DNA from: Deinococcus ruber
GTDB lineage: Bacteria; Deinococcota; Deinococci; Deinococcales; Deinococcaceae
Reading direction: 5' to 3'
DNA length: 64,000 bases
Assembly (NCBI RefSeq): GCF_014648095.1
Contig: NZ_BMQL01000009.1
Span: 62,001 to 126,000, forward strand
Shown here: one piece after another, positions 24,227 through 34,666 of the stretch
Layout: every line of letters begins with the position of its first letter
Position numbering within the stretch: the first letter of the stretch is position 1
Program-made: the position numbers and the translations under genes
Notes under the pieces: model-generated
Database searches by the model: none
Seen by the model: only the letters and a program-made list of their open reading frames with translations
Told to the model about the DNA's origin: nothing

Positions 24227-24916
24227 ATGTCGATCCGTGACGCTTCACTTCATCCAGCCAAACAGAAAGCATTGCTGCGGGCCCAGCTGCGGATTGACCG
24301 GGTGTGGACAACGCAGCAACTGGCGCGCCACGGCCTACTTGCAGCGGCAACATGGTTGGGGTTGCCGCGCACAACGTACAGCTGCCGCGTGCGCGTCGCT
24401 GATACGGAAAGTCTGCGTGACCTCACCTTTGTTGCCTTGACCGATAAACAGCTGAGCCTTGTCCCGAAAGAGCTGATGCATTACGCGGGCACTGCGGAGA
24501 TCAGGCAGAAGTTTCAACTTCAGCCGGAGGAGGTCTGGGAACTCCTGGACCTGAAGGGACGAGTGCGTGGCCACTGCCCAGATGCCCTGATCCGGATGCC
24601 CGGCACGTATGCCCAAGATACAGCCGTAGAATTCACGGCTGGGTACAGTAGGAAAACCGTTGCGGCCAAACTGCAGGCGATGGCCGAGCAGGGCTATGAC
24701 AGGGCTGTTTGGGGGACTACGGTTCATCGACAGGCCAGGACGTTGGCTGCTCAGGCCGAGGAGCTGATGCAGCGTGGTGCCTTGCCGGGTCTGCGGGAAG
24801 TGACCGTGCTTTTCGTTGACTTCTGGTCTGCACATGATCCGTACGGCGTGCGTCCTCGGTGTCACAAACCGAACAGCGTTACGGTAAGAAATCCGTCGGC
24901 TGGATCAATACCTTGA
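24227..24916 (+). CDS. Replication-relaxation-like protein (winged helix plus nuclease-like fold)
   Basis: 229 residues. The N-terminal part (RIDRVWTTQQLARHGLLAAATWLGLPRTTYS) looks like a winged helix-turn-helix. The second half, GHCPDALIRMPGTYAQDTAVEFTAGYSRKTVAAKLQAMAEQGYDRAVWGT, has the PDA...VEF..G...KL pattern typical of replication-relaxation proteins, whose fold is related to PD-(D/E)xK nucleases. Such genes are common on actinobacterial and Deinococcus plasmids; their biochemical role is unclear. It sits next to the motif cluster upstream and overlaps the convergent gene by 38 bases. Family call is tentative. Confidence 0.5.
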   Translation: MSIRDASLHPAKQKALLRAQLRIDRVWTTQQLARHGLLAAATWLGLPRTTYSCRVRVADTESLRDLTFVALTDKQLSLVPKELMHYAGTAEIRQKFQLQPEEVWELLDLKGRVRGHCPDALIRMPGTYAQDTAVEFTAGYSRKTVAAKLQAMAEQGYDRAVWGTTVHRQARTLAAQAEELMQRGALPGLREVTVLFVDFWSAHDPYGVRPRCHKPNSVTVRNPSAGSIP

Positions 24917-25691
24917 CAGACGGATAGAAATATTTAAACGCTGCATCCTGTTGCGCCTTGAACCGCTGATCTTCTTTTGCCTGTTTCCGAAGGATGGTGC
25001 GGCAACGCAGGTCATTGGGAAGCACGACGAGCAGCGGTGATCGCCAAGTCAAGATGTCATACCCTTGCCGAGAGTAGTCGAGGAGTTTGCGCAACTGGGT
25101 TGGCCCGATGCCACCACCACTGATGGAGGCATACAGCCGGGGATATCCAGGAGCATGTCGCGTCACGCCGCTCCGATCTCGGTGGGGCTGACGTTCCTGC
25201 CCGGGCGCATAGCTAGCGTCGGAACGGTAGATACTCCGCATCTCGTCCTCGGGCACCCGCAGGTATCCGAACACGATCTGACTGGTATGCCGCTGCCCGG
25301 TAGCGGCCACCAGGTGAGGAGGTTTGCGTTTGAACTCCAGCGAGTGGAGACCATACCCTTGACGTTCCAGGGTCAGCAGCGCATCTCGAAAATAAGCGCA
25401 GTCGGCAGCAGCGGATGGTCCCTGAATATAGGGAACGCGCAACTCTCTGGCCTGGTACATGCGTCGCCCTGCCTCCCCCAGCACCAGCACATTCCCATAA
25501 GGCGTTTTCAATTCACGGAGCAGATTGCTCTGAAGAAGGGCGAACACCACCCCCGGTTGCCGGTACTGCTGCTGAATGCGACGCGTGGTGAGGGCCCCCG
25601 CACTCGCGACCGTATGCAGAGCCGCGTTCTGAAGGGTCGTCCGCTGGTTGTTCACAGGGCTACCCAGAAGGGGCGCAGTGCGTCGAGCCAT
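24879..25691 (-). CDS. Winged-helix protein, possibly replication-relaxation-like
   Basis: 270 residues. TLQNAALHTVASAGALTTRRIQQQYRQPGVVFALLQSNLLRELKTPYGNVLVLGEAGRRMY reads as a helix-turn-helix plus wing, with LVLGEAGRRMY matching the end of the wing in replication-relaxation proteins. The middle and C-terminal parts (GYGLHSLEFKRKPPHLVAA..., YDILTWRSPLLVVLPNDLRCRTILRKQAKEDQRF) may be a degenerate nuclease-like fold. The start overlaps the end of the upstream 409-residue gene by 40 bases, implying an operon. Function unknown. Confidence 0.5.
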   Translation of the reverse strand: MARRTAPLLGSPVNNQRTTLQNAALHTVASAGALTTRRIQQQYRQPGVVFALLQSNLLRELKTPYGNVLVLGEAGRRMYQARELRVPYIQGPSAAADCAYFRDALLTLERQGYGLHSLEFKRKPPHLVAATGQRHTSQIVFGYLRVPEDEMRSIYRSDASYAPGQERQPHRDRSGVTRHAPGYPRLYASISGGGIGPTQLRKLLDYSRQGYDILTWRSPLLVVLPNDLRCRTILRKQAKEDQRFKAQQDAAFKYFYPSVKVLIQPTDFLP

Positions 25692-26881
25692 TCCTCGGTC
25701 CGAGCAACCACCTTGTCATAGATAGCTAAACTTTGGACGGAGAGTTTTGCGAAGTCAGCTGCTGTCTGGAGCTGGAAGGCAGCCGCATGAAGCTCCCGGA
25801 GTTGGAGGACACACTGGTGACCCTTTCGCGGATCGTACATTTTATTAAGAGAGCGATCTGCCTCTATTTCCAAGTTCCTGAATCGGTCGAGGAGAGCGGT
25901 GACGATTTGAGCCAAGGCGGGTGGCTCGGCAGGAACCACCCCATCCGGAGACTCGCTGAAATTTGAGGAGAGAAACGCTTCGGCTGCAGCAACAGGCTCA
26001 ATCTCCCGGATCATCGCCTTCTCTGAGGAGGTGGATGATGTGGAATCCAGAGGTGCTACCGGGACTGGCGAAGGTTCATCCGTCAAGGGAGTAACCCGAG
26101 GAAAGACCTCCAGTTCTGGCAGCATCGTGAGGTCATCCGTCCTGCAAACCGCAAGCGGTTCGGACTCTATGGGGAAGTCCGCAACAGGGGCCGGCGTGAC
26201 AGACAGGGTATCGGTCTGTGTACCAATCGGGAGGTCCTCACAACACTTGGTCTGCATCTCCTGCTCGAACGGAGGAACGACCATCGATTTAGCTGACATC
26301 AGGGCTTCCAACAACGTATGTGGGCTGGAGGATGTCGGCACGTGCAACATAGCTTGTACCCGGAGCGCTGTCCCCAAATACTCATTGAGCGTGAGGACCT
26401 TATCGAGCGTTGTCTCTCTCCTGTCGGCCATTTCCAGGAGAGGCCGCAAAGTATTCCAGAGCGTCTCCAGTTTCTGCATGGCCAGGGTGGGGAAATGCTG
26501 CCTGAGGATGAGATAGTACGGGAGGTGGGTGATCTTCACTCGGCCAGCGTTCGCCGCACCCTGACGCACCTGAGCTGCCGCCCACTGATATTCGATGTGA
26601 TACTCATTCGTGGTTCGTTGCCGCTCATCCGCCACACCAAGCAACTTGTTGATAAAGATGTACTGTTGCAAACCGGCCAGTGAGGTGTCGGTCACCTCGT
26701 CCACAAGGCTCAACAGACGCTGATGTTGTTCGTGGTGGTGCAGAAAAGCGCATAGGTCTTTGGCGGCCATTCGGCTCGCCGCTAAGTACTGACCACCAGC
26801 GAGCAGGATCCAGGGGTGGTCGAGCAGGCCAGAAGCTGATCCCGGTAACAGAGGTGTCGTCATGGCCTGATGGTGATTCAC
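25652..26881 (-). CDS. Protein of unknown function, 409 residues
   Basis: I do not recognise this protein. It appears to have two helical domains (about 20-190 and 310-409) joined by a Pro/Ser/Thr/Glu-rich linker (about 195-305). No signal peptide or membrane segment is seen. The start is taken as GTG at 26881; ATG at 26863 is an alternative, neither with a strong ribosome-binding site. The stop lies 40 bases inside the downstream winged-helix gene, so the two are probably co-translated and may act together. A plasmid maintenance or accessory-element role is only a guess from context. Confidence 0.5.
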   Translation of the reverse strand: MNHHQAMTTPLLPGSASGLLDHPWILLAGGQYLAASRMAAKDLCAFLHHHEQHQRLLSLVDEVTDTSLAGLQQYIFINKLLGVADERQRTTNEYHIEYQWAAAQVRQGAANAGRVKITHLPYYLILRQHFPTLAMQKLETLWNTLRPLLEMADRRETTLDKVLTLNEYLGTALRVQAMLHVPTSSSPHTLLEALMSAKSMVVPPFEQEMQTKCCEDLPIGTQTDTLSVTPAPVADFPIESEPLAVCRTDDLTMLPELEVFPRVTPLTDEPSPVPVAPLDSTSSTSSEKAMIREIEPVAAAEAFLSSNFSESPDGVVPAEPPALAQIVTALLDRFRNLEIEADRSLNKMYDPRKGHQCVLQLRELHAAAFQLQTAADFAKLSVQSLAIYDKVVARTEEWLDALRPFWVAL

Positions 26882-27247
26882 CGGGTGGTGGTCACGTCAA
26901 GGCACCAGCGAAACGGGAGCATCTAGAGCGAAGAGAACGGCTGTCTGTAACGGCATGGAACCGACTTTGCCATTCAAGGTTGAGTGACCTGTCGGCAGAA
27001 GAGAACAGATCTGTCTGCCCTTCCCACTGCGCCCTGGATGCCCGAGAAAAACATTCTTCAGGTTTGATGAACGTGCTACGAGTGACGAACCACCACCCGG
27101 TCCCAGCTGTACAAACAGTGCTCACGCCGGCGCGTCACAAAGCTCTAACTCGTACAAGAGAAAAGGAACTTAGAGGCTGGTCCAGACGTTATGTACTATG
27201 GGACGTCCATTTATTCAAGAGCAGAACTGAGGTTGACCCGACTTTGC
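26882..27247. other. Non-coding region between unknown gene and ISL3 element
   Basis: About 365 bases. Open frames here lack ribosome-binding sites and recognisable protein features. It should contain the promoter of the minus-strand operon starting at 26881. No repeats or hairpins stood out. Confidence 0.4.
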
Positions 27248-28926
27248 GGCTCTTCCGTAACTTCCGTGCAACAGATCAGCCTGCGAGCAGGACCCGTTAA
27301 AGGAGGGTCTCAAATGACCCACGCCCATCCATTTGACGCTTGATCTTGTTCACCGTGTCTTCGGTCGGCCTGTTGCGCCACGGTAGGTTACGGCAGCCAG
27401 GAAGGCATTTCTTTCTCTTCTGAGGGTGGTCACCAGCGTTTGGATGTCGGGGAAGCCATAGGAAGCGGCTTGCCCCAACCACTGATCCAACGGCTGTGCG
27501 TTCCTCTCTCGAAAAAGCCGACAGACATCCAGCGCCAGGCGGCGTCTGTCGCGCACAGGTGAGCACATCTCCCGCAGCACCTCGCGTCGTGTTCCTTCAT
27601 CACGTTCAAGCCCAGCATTATCCTTCAACAGCACTCAACCCTCCTATCCTGCGAGGACATCCGCTCGCCGCCCAGACGGACGCCCGGCGGCACTGCCTCG
27701 CTTGAATGCTCTGGGTACGCCGCTTCCTCGATCTGGCGGGAACGCATCCACGGATGGAGCGCTTTGGCGCCGCCGGGAAGCCTCCTGCTGCATCTGTCGC
27801 CGCAACGCCATCGCGTTGCGCTCGCCCGCATGCCAGCGTTCCCACCGCCGCTCGTGGGAAGGCGCTCACCTGCTGCGACGTGGGTAACAGGTTTCAGGAA
27901 TGTGTTCCACTCGGAGATAGCCGCGTACGACGTGATGTTTGGCCGCAGATCCCTGGCGATCGGTGCTGCAGCGTGCCCCCAGGCCGCCCATGTCGTGATC
28001 TGCAGGGCGTCAGCACAGCGGCGCTCAGCGCGGATCTGCCGCGCGTCCTCTTCCCGATTCCCGGGGCGATTTTCGAGATGGGAACGAACGTCTTGGCGAT
28101 GTCGTCAAGGGTCGGCTGCGAACACTTCAAGTGTCGTTCCAGCGCTCCCCTGAACTTCTTGAGCATCTGCCAGCGATCCAGGTTCCGGATCGCCTGTAGC
28201 ACGTCTCCTCGGCTTGCCCGTTCATCCTCGGGAGATCGATCCCGGTGGATCACCAAGGTCTCTGAAGACTGCGCCACCTACTGGGTGACTGTAGCTGCCC
28301 TGCGGTCAGGGAGCAGGTCCATCGCTCGGCCTGTCTCCAGATGCATGATGACTGTTGCGTACTGCAAGCCCTTCTTGAAGGCGAAGTCGTCGACAAGGTG
28401 GCTCGTGGAGACTGCGTGGGTGATGGAAGGGGGCGGTGCTGTTCGGCCAGCAGCCGATCACCACTCGCGTGGAGCGCAAGGAAAGTCAGCAGCTTTTGGC
28501 CTCCCTCTCCACCCACCCTCACGACGAACGGTTTAAAAGACGGCAAACCGTGCGGCTGGAGCGCGCAAATGGGGACACCCGGCTGGGAAATTGTTCGGCG
28601 AAGGTGCGTGCAGGACAGCGGTTTCGGTGTTGAAACCGCCGCACCAGCAACGGGATGTGCAGTGTCAGTGCGCCTCCAGGGGAGATGCTGCAACCGCCGT
28701 TCGGAGGGGCCGTGAATGCTTCCAGAGAGCAGCGGACACTTGGGGCACGGCTGCTGAGTCGCACAGCTCGACAGGTGAAGGCTGACGTGGTCAGCCTTCA
28801 CCTCATACGGGTTCACTATGACCTGAAGTGCTGCTGGACTGAGCCTGTCGAGTCCATCACGGAGGAATTCCCTGCTCCCAGGGCGCACATCCACGCCATC
28901 CACTGCACGGAATTCAAAGAAGAGCC
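27248..28926 (-). mobile_element. Decayed ISL3-family element
   Basis: The left end GGCTCTTCCGTAACTTCCGT (27248 on) and right end read inward GGCTCTTCTTTGAATTCCGT (from 28926) are inverted repeats with the GGCTCTTC start typical of ISL3. The 1679-base length fits the family. The single transposase gene inside is broken in several places. I see no 8-base target duplication; instead the inverted similarity extends a few bases outward (TTTGC/GCAAA). Confidence 0.82.
27297..28880 (-). pseudogene. ISL3-family transposase, multiply frameshifted
   Basis: Reading the minus strand from about 28880, successive frames give the N-terminal zinc-finger region (CPKCPLLSGSIHG...LQHLPW, then CPARTFAEQFPSRVSPFARSSRTV), the first part of the DDE domain (SSETLVIHRDRSPEDERASRGDVLQAIRNLDRWQMLKKF) and the C-terminal block (LDQWLGQAASYGFPDIQTLVTTLRRERNAFL, then a shift to WRNRPTEDTVNKIKRQMDGRGSF). 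These are ISL3 transposase blocks in the right order. At least three frame changes separate them. The 5' boundary is approximate. Confidence 0.8.
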
Positions 28927-29131
28927 GCAAAACTGTGGTAAGGCCAACCAAATCCGACCAACATCAAGTGTCCTGTGCTTTTGCGCTGTCGCTGTCGTCC
29001 CACAATCTGGGACAGCACTGCCTCAAGACACCGGGACAAGGCCGGGCCTACACTCGGCCTACGCACTCGAGAACGAAACGGCCCCGACTCGGCGTGAGCT
29101 GTCTCGTCTTTCCAGCATCAGGAGGCACCTA

Positions 29132-29797
29132 ATGAACAGCCACAACATCGGATTTGTCATATTCAGTACGCTCGCCCTAACCTCGTTCGCTCTTGCCGCC
29201 ACCACGACCTACAGGGTGATCGTCAACGGGCAGGGCGCTGCCGATCAGGCCATCGTGGTCGACGGCAAGACGTATGTGCCGCTCTCTGCTGTAAAGCTGC
29301 TGGGTGTGAGTACCACGCTTACAGGCAACACCCTGACGCTGGGCAGCACCCCAACCGGTGGAGCGAATCAGCGGGCCTCGGTGGAAGGCTGTCTCGGAAC
29401 ACCGCTCTTTAACGGCGTGTGGCGTATCAGTGTAAAGAGTATCCGGCCCATCTCGCGCTACAACGGGCAGCAGCAGGGGTACGGGCTGACGCTGACGTGG
29501 AAGAACGGCACCACCAAGACCATCGACGCACTGAACACCGGGGTCAAGACGTTTACGCTCGTGCTGGCTGACGGCACCGTCTTGGATTCCGAGAATGTGC
29601 AGGACGTGCAGTTCAAACGTCTGCCACAGGCCGCCGGAACCACGCTGGAACTGCCCTACTACGCGCCGTCCGGGGTACGCCCTGCGGCTCCGGCCAAGCT
29701 GCTGGTCGAAATTCAGGCGTCGGGCGCGGCTGCGTCGGGCGTGGCCTATACCTCCCCCACTCCGAGTTTCCGCGTGCGGCTCGACTGCCAGAACTGA
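29132..29797 (+). CDS. Secreted protein with copper-amine-oxidase-N-like stalk motif
   Basis: 221 residues. Signal peptide about 1-23 (IGFVIFSTLALTSFALA). The next 50 residues, YRVIVNGQGAADQAIVVDGKTYVPLSAVKLLGVSTTLTGNTLTL, match the stalk-type domain called copper amine oxidase N-terminal domain, which is not itself an enzyme. The remainder is beta-rich (WRISVKSIRPI..., YGLTLTWKNGTTKTIDALNTGVKTF). AGGAGGCACCTA gives a clear ribosome-binding site for ATG 29132. Likely extracellular or envelope-bound; function unknown. Convergent with the glucoamylase gene. Confidence 0.72.
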   Translation: MNSHNIGFVIFSTLALTSFALAATTTYRVIVNGQGAADQAIVVDGKTYVPLSAVKLLGVSTTLTGNTLTLGSTPTGGANQRASVEGCLGTPLFNGVWRISVKSIRPISRYNGQQQGYGLTLTWKNGTTKTIDALNTGVKTFTLVLADGTVLDSENVQDVQFKRLPQAAGTTLELPYYAPSGVRPAAPAKLLVEIQASGAAASGVAYTSPTPSFRVRLDCQN

Positions 29798-29816
29798 CCT
29801 GGGTTCCCGGATTCGC

Positions 29817-32162
29817 TCAGCGCGGCTGATGCTCGATGGAGGCTGCCGGAGCTGCCTGCCCCAGCCGGATCTCATGGTCCTGGCCTTCCCAGCCAGACGC
29901 GGTGTGCCGGGTGAAATTCAGGGTGTGAAAGCCTTCCAGCTCGCTGCTGCTGAACACCACGCCCCACAACCCGAACGGCAACGCCAGCGCCTGACGGTCT
30001 TCCGGCTGCTGCCAGCCGTCGAAGCCCAGGTGCAGCAAAAACGGTTGCTCTCCCTCGATGATGAGCGTGCGGCCCGGATCGAGCTGCGCCACCGGGGCCG
30101 AGAATCGCCAGTGCCGTGCCTGAGCGGGTAGACCCCCGGCGTAGCGCTCTTCCACCACCCGCAGCAACTCGGCGGGCCGCCCGGTTTCGCGGGCGATCAG
30201 CAGTTTCAGAAACTCGGAATGTGCCCACAGCAGCGGCATGGCACTGCCCGAGGGCCGCCCCGGAAACAGCCCGCGTTCTGGAATGGACGCACTGTCCCAG
30301 ACCTGTTCCGGCAACAGGCCGCCGACACTGGCACAGCGGTGCATGGCGTGCAGAAACGGCAGCGGATCGAGTCCGGCCTGAAGTGCCAGATGCCCACGCT
30401 CGCCGCTGAGCAGTGGCCACAGTCGCCCGATACCGTGTCCGTCGTAGGGCGAGCCATCTTCGTGTTCGCCGTAGCCGTCGTTGTTGTAGCGGTGATACAG
30501 CGGGCCGCTCGGCGTCTCCACTTTCAGCAGATGATCAACCACCGCGTTGGTGTCCAGAATGCGCTGGTCGTGCGCCGATCTGAGGCCCAGCCGCGTCAGG
30601 TACGAGTAGTCCAGACTCACGAGCGCCGACGCCAGAATCGTCTCGCCCTGACGGTTTTGCAGTTCCACCTGCCCTGTCAGATCGCCGTCGCGGTCGGGTG
30701 GAGCCAGCCGCACGTAGTAGCCGCTCACGCCGAGTTGCCGACTCAGGGGCGTGCCGGTCACGTAGCACAGCCCTTCCAGCCGCTCGTTCCAGTCGTCGGC
30801 CAGATCGAGGGCGTAGCGCCGCTCACCCTCTTCCAGCCAGCCCGCCCCCGCCACCAGCGCCGCAATCGCCACCGACAGCGTGAAGGGATTGACGCCCCGG
30901 TTTTCTTCCCAGCGGTCCTGCGGGCTGGTCGGCCCGGTGCGTGCCACAAACGCCAGCGCCCGCCGCACCATCTGGCCGGTTCCGGTCAGTTCAGTCTCGC
31001 CTTCCTCGCGCAGTTTCGCCGCCAGCAGCACCGGAAAGGCGGTTTCGTCGAGCTGCACGCCATTCCAGAAGACCTGACCGTCTGGGTAATAGTTCTGTGT
31101 CCAGTGCCCATCGGGCTGCTGATTTGCCAGAAATCCGGCCAGCACGCGGCGAGCGTCTTCGCGCTGATCGGCAGCCAGCAGCGCGAAGGCTGCCAGCGTG
31201 GCGTCGCGGGGCCACACCAGATGGTAGCCGCCCAGGGTATCGGTGCTGTTGCCCCACGGCACGCTGAGGCTAGCGACCAGTGCGCCGGGGTACGCCCGGT
31301 CTTCGTGAATCTTGAGCACCGTGGCGCTGAGAATCGCCTGATCGGTGAGGGCCTTGGTCGGGCCGCTCAGCTTCAGGGTGCTGCCCCACGTCTCCCAGCT
31401 CGCCAGGAAGTCGCGCCGCGCCGCGTCGTCGCCCTCCGCGATGCTGGAAAGCGCCAGCCCCCTGGCGCCCTGCACGCTCTCGGCAAAGCCCAGCGCCAGC
31501 AGTCCGGCCTGCCCGGAAAGCTGCGCGGTCAGGGCGACGTTGCCGTTTTCGGCCCGCCCGTACTGCCAGGTCAGCCGCCCGTGCTGGTGCAGATCCTGCC
31601 AGCCATCGGACGTGCCCACATACCCCGCACTCGCCATCTCCAGCGGCACGCTCGCCGTCAGCGCCAGCGCCCGGTTGCCGCGCCGCGCCAGCAGCACCTC
31701 GCCTTCGACCCAGCCCGCGTTGCCCTCGCCCGTGGCGGTCAGGTGGGGCGAGAGCAGCACCACCAGTCTGTACGGCCCTGCCAGCGCGAAACGGATCAGC
31801 AGCACGTCGCGCCGAGGGTCGGGCAGCACTTCCAGGGTCAGCTCGTAGTCGTCGCCGTGATGCAGCACGGTTGGCAGCGGCAGGTACGGTTTTGGCGTCG
31901 AGACGTGGTAGCGGGCCACCCGCTTCAGATCGATCCAGTCGTGCCGCGCCTGTGCGTCTGCCCGCACCAGATAGAAATTCAGGTCGCGCACCTGTGGCTG
32001 CCCGGTCGAGGGCCAGTACACCTCATTGAGAATGCCGTGACCGAGGGTGGCCCATACCCGCGACGAGCCGCCCAGTGCGGTGGTCACATAGTCTTTGTCG
32101 CTGCTCATCCAGGTCGGGGCGATGCCGGGTGCGCCGGGGGGCAGGGAAGTGGAATCGGTCAT
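29817..32162 (-). CDS. Glycoside hydrolase family 15 glucoamylase
   Basis: 781 residues: an N-terminal beta-sandwich (to about 260) as in bacterial glucoamylase/glucodextranase, then the (alpha/alpha)6 catalytic domain. HLVWPRDATLAAFALL (about 314-329) lines the active site; general acid Glu is in DRWEENRGVNPF (419/420) and general base Glu in GGLLPEQVWD (619). The last about 100 residues (FLLHLGFDGWQQPEDRQALALPFGLWGVVFSS) form an accessory beta domain. No signal peptide, so it probably acts inside the cell on glycogen, maltodextrins or related alpha-glucans. It lies downstream of cydB by 55 bases on the same strand. Confidence 0.9.
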   Translation of the reverse strand: MTDSTSLPPGAPGIAPTWMSSDKDYVTTALGGSSRVWATLGHGILNEVYWPSTGQPQVRDLNFYLVRADAQARHDWIDLKRVARYHVSTPKPYLPLPTVLHHGDDYELTLEVLPDPRRDVLLIRFALAGPYRLVVLLSPHLTATGEGNAGWVEGEVLLARRGNRALALTASVPLEMASAGYVGTSDGWQDLHQHGRLTWQYGRAENGNVALTAQLSGQAGLLALGFAESVQGARGLALSSIAEGDDAARRDFLASWETWGSTLKLSGPTKALTDQAILSATVLKIHEDRAYPGALVASLSVPWGNSTDTLGGYHLVWPRDATLAAFALLAADQREDARRVLAGFLANQQPDGHWTQNYYPDGQVFWNGVQLDETAFPVLLAAKLREEGETELTGTGQMVRRALAFVARTGPTSPQDRWEENRGVNPFTLSVAIAALVAGAGWLEEGERRYALDLADDWNERLEGLCYVTGTPLSRQLGVSGYYVRLAPPDRDGDLTGQVELQNRQGETILASALVSLDYSYLTRLGLRSAHDQRILDTNAVVDHLLKVETPSGPLYHRYNNDGYGEHEDGSPYDGHGIGRLWPLLSGERGHLALQAGLDPLPFLHAMHRCASVGGLLPEQVWDSASIPERGLFPGRPSGSAMPLLWAHSEFLKLLIARETGRPAELLRVVEERYAGGLPAQARHWRFSAPVAQLDPGRTLIIEGEQPFLLHLGFDGWQQPEDRQALALPFGLWGVVFSSSELEGFHTLNFTRHTASGWEGQDHEIRLGQAAPAASIEHQPR

Positions 32163-32217
32163 GGTCTGAGGTCTAGCACATGAAGATTGAGGAACTCATC
32201 ATTTCAGCTCTCCGCAC

Positions 32218-33246
32218 TCAGTGCGCCGCCCCCGCCTTTTTGTCATCGACGGCGATGCGCCGCCGGAACACGTAATAGTTCCAGGCCTGATAGCCCACGA
32301 TCAGCGGCAGAAAGACGGCTCCCACGATGGTCATCAGGTGAAGGGTGTAGGGCTGGCTGGCGGCATTGCTGATGGTCAGATTGAAACTCGGGCTGAGGGT
32401 GCTGGGCAGCACGTTGGGAAACAGGCCCAGGAACACCGTCACCACCGACAGCACGATGGTCAGGCCGCTCATGGCAAAACTCAGTCCATCGCGTGCCAGC
32501 CGCAAAGACAGCCAGATTCCCGCGAGCGTGAGCGCCGCCAGCCCCGGAAGCACCCAGCTTCCCAGCCCGAAGTTCTTGAAGAGTTCGTCGCGCACATACC
32601 CCAGGTACACGAAGCCCAGCACGGCGGCAGTTGCCAGAGCGCCCCAGAACAGCGCCGCACGTCGGGCACGCGCATGCAGTTCGCCCTGTTTGTGCAGCCG
32701 CAGCAGCAGAAATGTCGCGCCGTGCAGCATGAACAGCAGCGTGGTGGTCAGGCCGCCAAACAGCGTAAACGGGGTGACGTAACTGAGCACGCTGCCCTGA
32801 TAGCGCCCACCCTCGCCAATCGGCAGGCCCTGCACCAGCGCGGCCATGATCAGGCCCCAGGCGAAGGCCGGAATCAGGCTGCCCGCAAAGCTGGTCACGT
32901 CCCAGAAGATGCGCCAGGCGCGGCTGTCGACCTGCGCCCGGAATTCGAAGGCTACGCCGCGCCCGATGAGCGCCAGCAGGATGAGGGTGAACAGCGGGTA
33001 CATGCCGGTCAGAAGTGCGCCGTACCACGCCGGGAAGGTGGCAAAGATCGCGCCCGCTGCCAGGATGACCCAGACCTCGTTGCCGTCCCAGAAGGGGCCG
33101 ATGGTCTGTATCAGGGCGCGGCGCTCGGCCTCGTTTTTTGCCAGAAACGGGCGCAGCAGATCTACTCCGAAATCAAAACCCTCCAGAAAGAAATACACCG
33201 CGAAGCAGGCAGTCACGAGCCAGAACCACAGCACCGCTTCACTCAT
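32218..33246 (-). CDS. cydB: Cytochrome bd ubiquinol oxidase subunit II
   Basis: 342 residues with eight to nine hydrophobic helices. The start at 33246 ([31 protein letters not shown]) carries the family signature [21 protein letters not shown] precedes it. An upstream in-frame extension would lie inside cydA and is rejected. [24 protein letters not shown] and [18 protein letters not shown] are further CydB landmarks. Its ATG overlaps the cydA stop by eight bases. The subunit pairs with CydA in the membrane to reduce oxygen with quinol electrons. Confidence 0.95.
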   Translation of the reverse strand: MSEAVLWFWLVTACFAVYFFLEGFDFGVDLLRPFLAKNEAERRALIQTIGPFWDGNEVWVILAAGAIFATFPAWYGALLTGMYPLFTLILLALIGRGVAFEFRAQVDSRAWRIFWDVTSFAGSLIPAFAWGLIMAALVQGLPIGEGGRYQGSVLSYVTPFTLFGGLTTTLLFMLHGATFLLLRLHKQGELHARARRAALFWGALATAAVLGFVYLGYVRDELFKNFGLGSWVLPGLAALTLAGIWLSLRLARDGLSFAMSGLTIVLSVVTVFLGLFPNVLPSTLSPSFNLTISNAASQPYTLHLMTIVGAVFLPLIVGYQAWNYYVFRRRIAVDDKKAGAAH

Positions 33247-34666
33247 GGCCGTTTCCCTCCAGCCGCACCGGGGCAGACCCCAGGGTGTAGTCGGGGGCGG
33301 GCGCACTGGCAGCCTGAACCTCTGGCGGGTGCATTCCGGCGCGGGCGGTGCGCGTCAGCAGAAACACGTCCAGGCCGATCAGCAGCAGATATACCACCCA
33401 GAAGGCGATCAGGCTGAGCACCACATACAGCAGCGGCAGCGGACTGACCGCATTTCGGGTGAGCAGCAGACCCTGCACCACCCAGGGCTGTCGCCCGATC
33501 TCGGTGGTGATGAAGCCCGAGAAATTCGCCAGATGCGGTGCCAGCGGCATGATCAGCAGGAACGTCAGGTAGCCGTAGGCCGTTTCCAGCCGTCCGCGCC
33601 GCCACAGCCACAGCCCCCACAGCGCCGTCAGCAGCATCACGCCCCCGATGCCCACCATGATGCGAAAGGCCCAGTACACCGGCCAGACCGGAGGAATGTA
33701 GTTGCCGGGGCCGTATTGTTTGACCATCATCGCCTGCAACTCGTTCAGGCCCTGCGCCTTCTGATACAGGTTGTTGAAGGCCAGAAACGACCCCAGATAC
33801 GGCACTTCCAGCGAAAACAGGTTTCTGCCCTGCGCCGTACTCGGCAACGCGATCAGGCTTTCAGACATGTTGCCCTCTTTGGGCGTGTCCCACAGCGCAC
33901 TGAAGGCCGCGTACTTCATCGGCTGGTCGCGCACGGCGCTCTGGCCCTGAATGTGCCCCGAGACGACGACGCCCCCGCTGCCCAGGGCCGCCAGCACCAG
34001 CCCCAGACGCAGCGAGGTCTTGAAGAGGTTGACCTCATGGTTCCGGCGGATGTGATAGCCGCTGACGGCGATCACGAAGAAGGCGGCCACCGTCACGGCT
34101 CCGGTCAGGATGTGCGCCGACCATTCCAGCCCCTTGGGATTGGTCATGACCGCCCAGAAACTCGTCAGGACTGCCTGCCCGTCGTGCAGGACGTATCCGA
34201 CCGGGTGCTGCATCCAGGCGTTGGCAATGACGATCCAGAAGGCGCTGACTGCCGTACCAATCGCCACCAGCCAGATGAAACTCAGATTCACCCACGCGGG
34301 CAGGCGGTCTTTGCCGAACCACCACAGGCCCAGGAAGGTGCTTTCCAGAAAGAAGGCCATCAGCACTTCCAGCGCCAGCGGCACGCCGAAAATGTTGCCC
34401 ACGAAATTGGAAAAGCTCTGCCAGTTCATGCCGAACTGAAATTCCTGCACGATGCCCGTGACCACACCCACCACGAAATTGATGAAGAACAGGTGGCCGA
34501 AAAAGCGGGTCAGGCGCTCCAGATCGTCGCTTCTGCGAACGAAGGCGAGCGTCTGGAGCAGCGCGATAAATAGGGCGAACCCCACCGTGAAGGGCACGAA
34601 GAAATAGTGAAAGATGCTGGTGGTGGCGAACTGAAAGCGCGAGAGGGCCAGCGTGTCAAAGTCCAT
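33239..34666 (-). CDS. cydA: Cytochrome bd ubiquinol oxidase subunit I
   Basis: 475 residues. [22 protein letters not shown] has the haem-ligand His at about residue 20; [13 protein letters not shown] contains the second axial His; [16 protein letters not shown] has the proton-channel Glu; the Q loop is short and includes [28 protein letters not shown] is the universal CydA motif. The protein carries haems b558, b595 and d and oxidises quinol without proton pumping at high oxygen affinity. It overlaps cydC by 11 bases and cydB by 8. Confidence 0.96.
   Translation of the reverse strand: MDFDTLALSRFQFATTSIFHYFFVPFTVGFALFIALLQTLAFVRRSDDLERLTRFFGHLFFINFVVGVVTGIVQEFQFGMNWQSFSNFVGNIFGVPLALEVLMAFFLESTFLGLWWFGKDRLPAWVNLSFIWLVAIGTAVSAFWIVIANAWMQHPVGYVLHDGQAVLTSFWAVMTNPKGLEWSAHILTGAVTVAAFFVIAVSGYHIRRNHEVNLFKTSLRLGLVLAALGSGGVVVSGHIQGQSAVRDQPMKYAAFSALWDTPKEGNMSESLIALPSTAQGRNLFSLEVPYLGSFLAFNNLYQKAQGLNELQAMMVKQYGPGNYIPPVWPVYWAFRIMVGIGGVMLLTALWGLWLWRRGRLETAYGYLTFLLIMPLAPHLANFSGFITTEIGRQPWVVQGLLLTRNAVSPLPLLYVVLSLIAFWVVYLLLIGLDVFLLTRTARAGMHPPEVQAASAPAPDYTLGSAPVRLEGNGHE

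Noticed and set aside
30219..32183. 654-codon plus-strand open frame opposite the glucoamylase gene
   Set aside because: Composition (Gln/Arg/His/Pro-rich) and lack of motifs show it is the antisense shadow of the GH15 gene.
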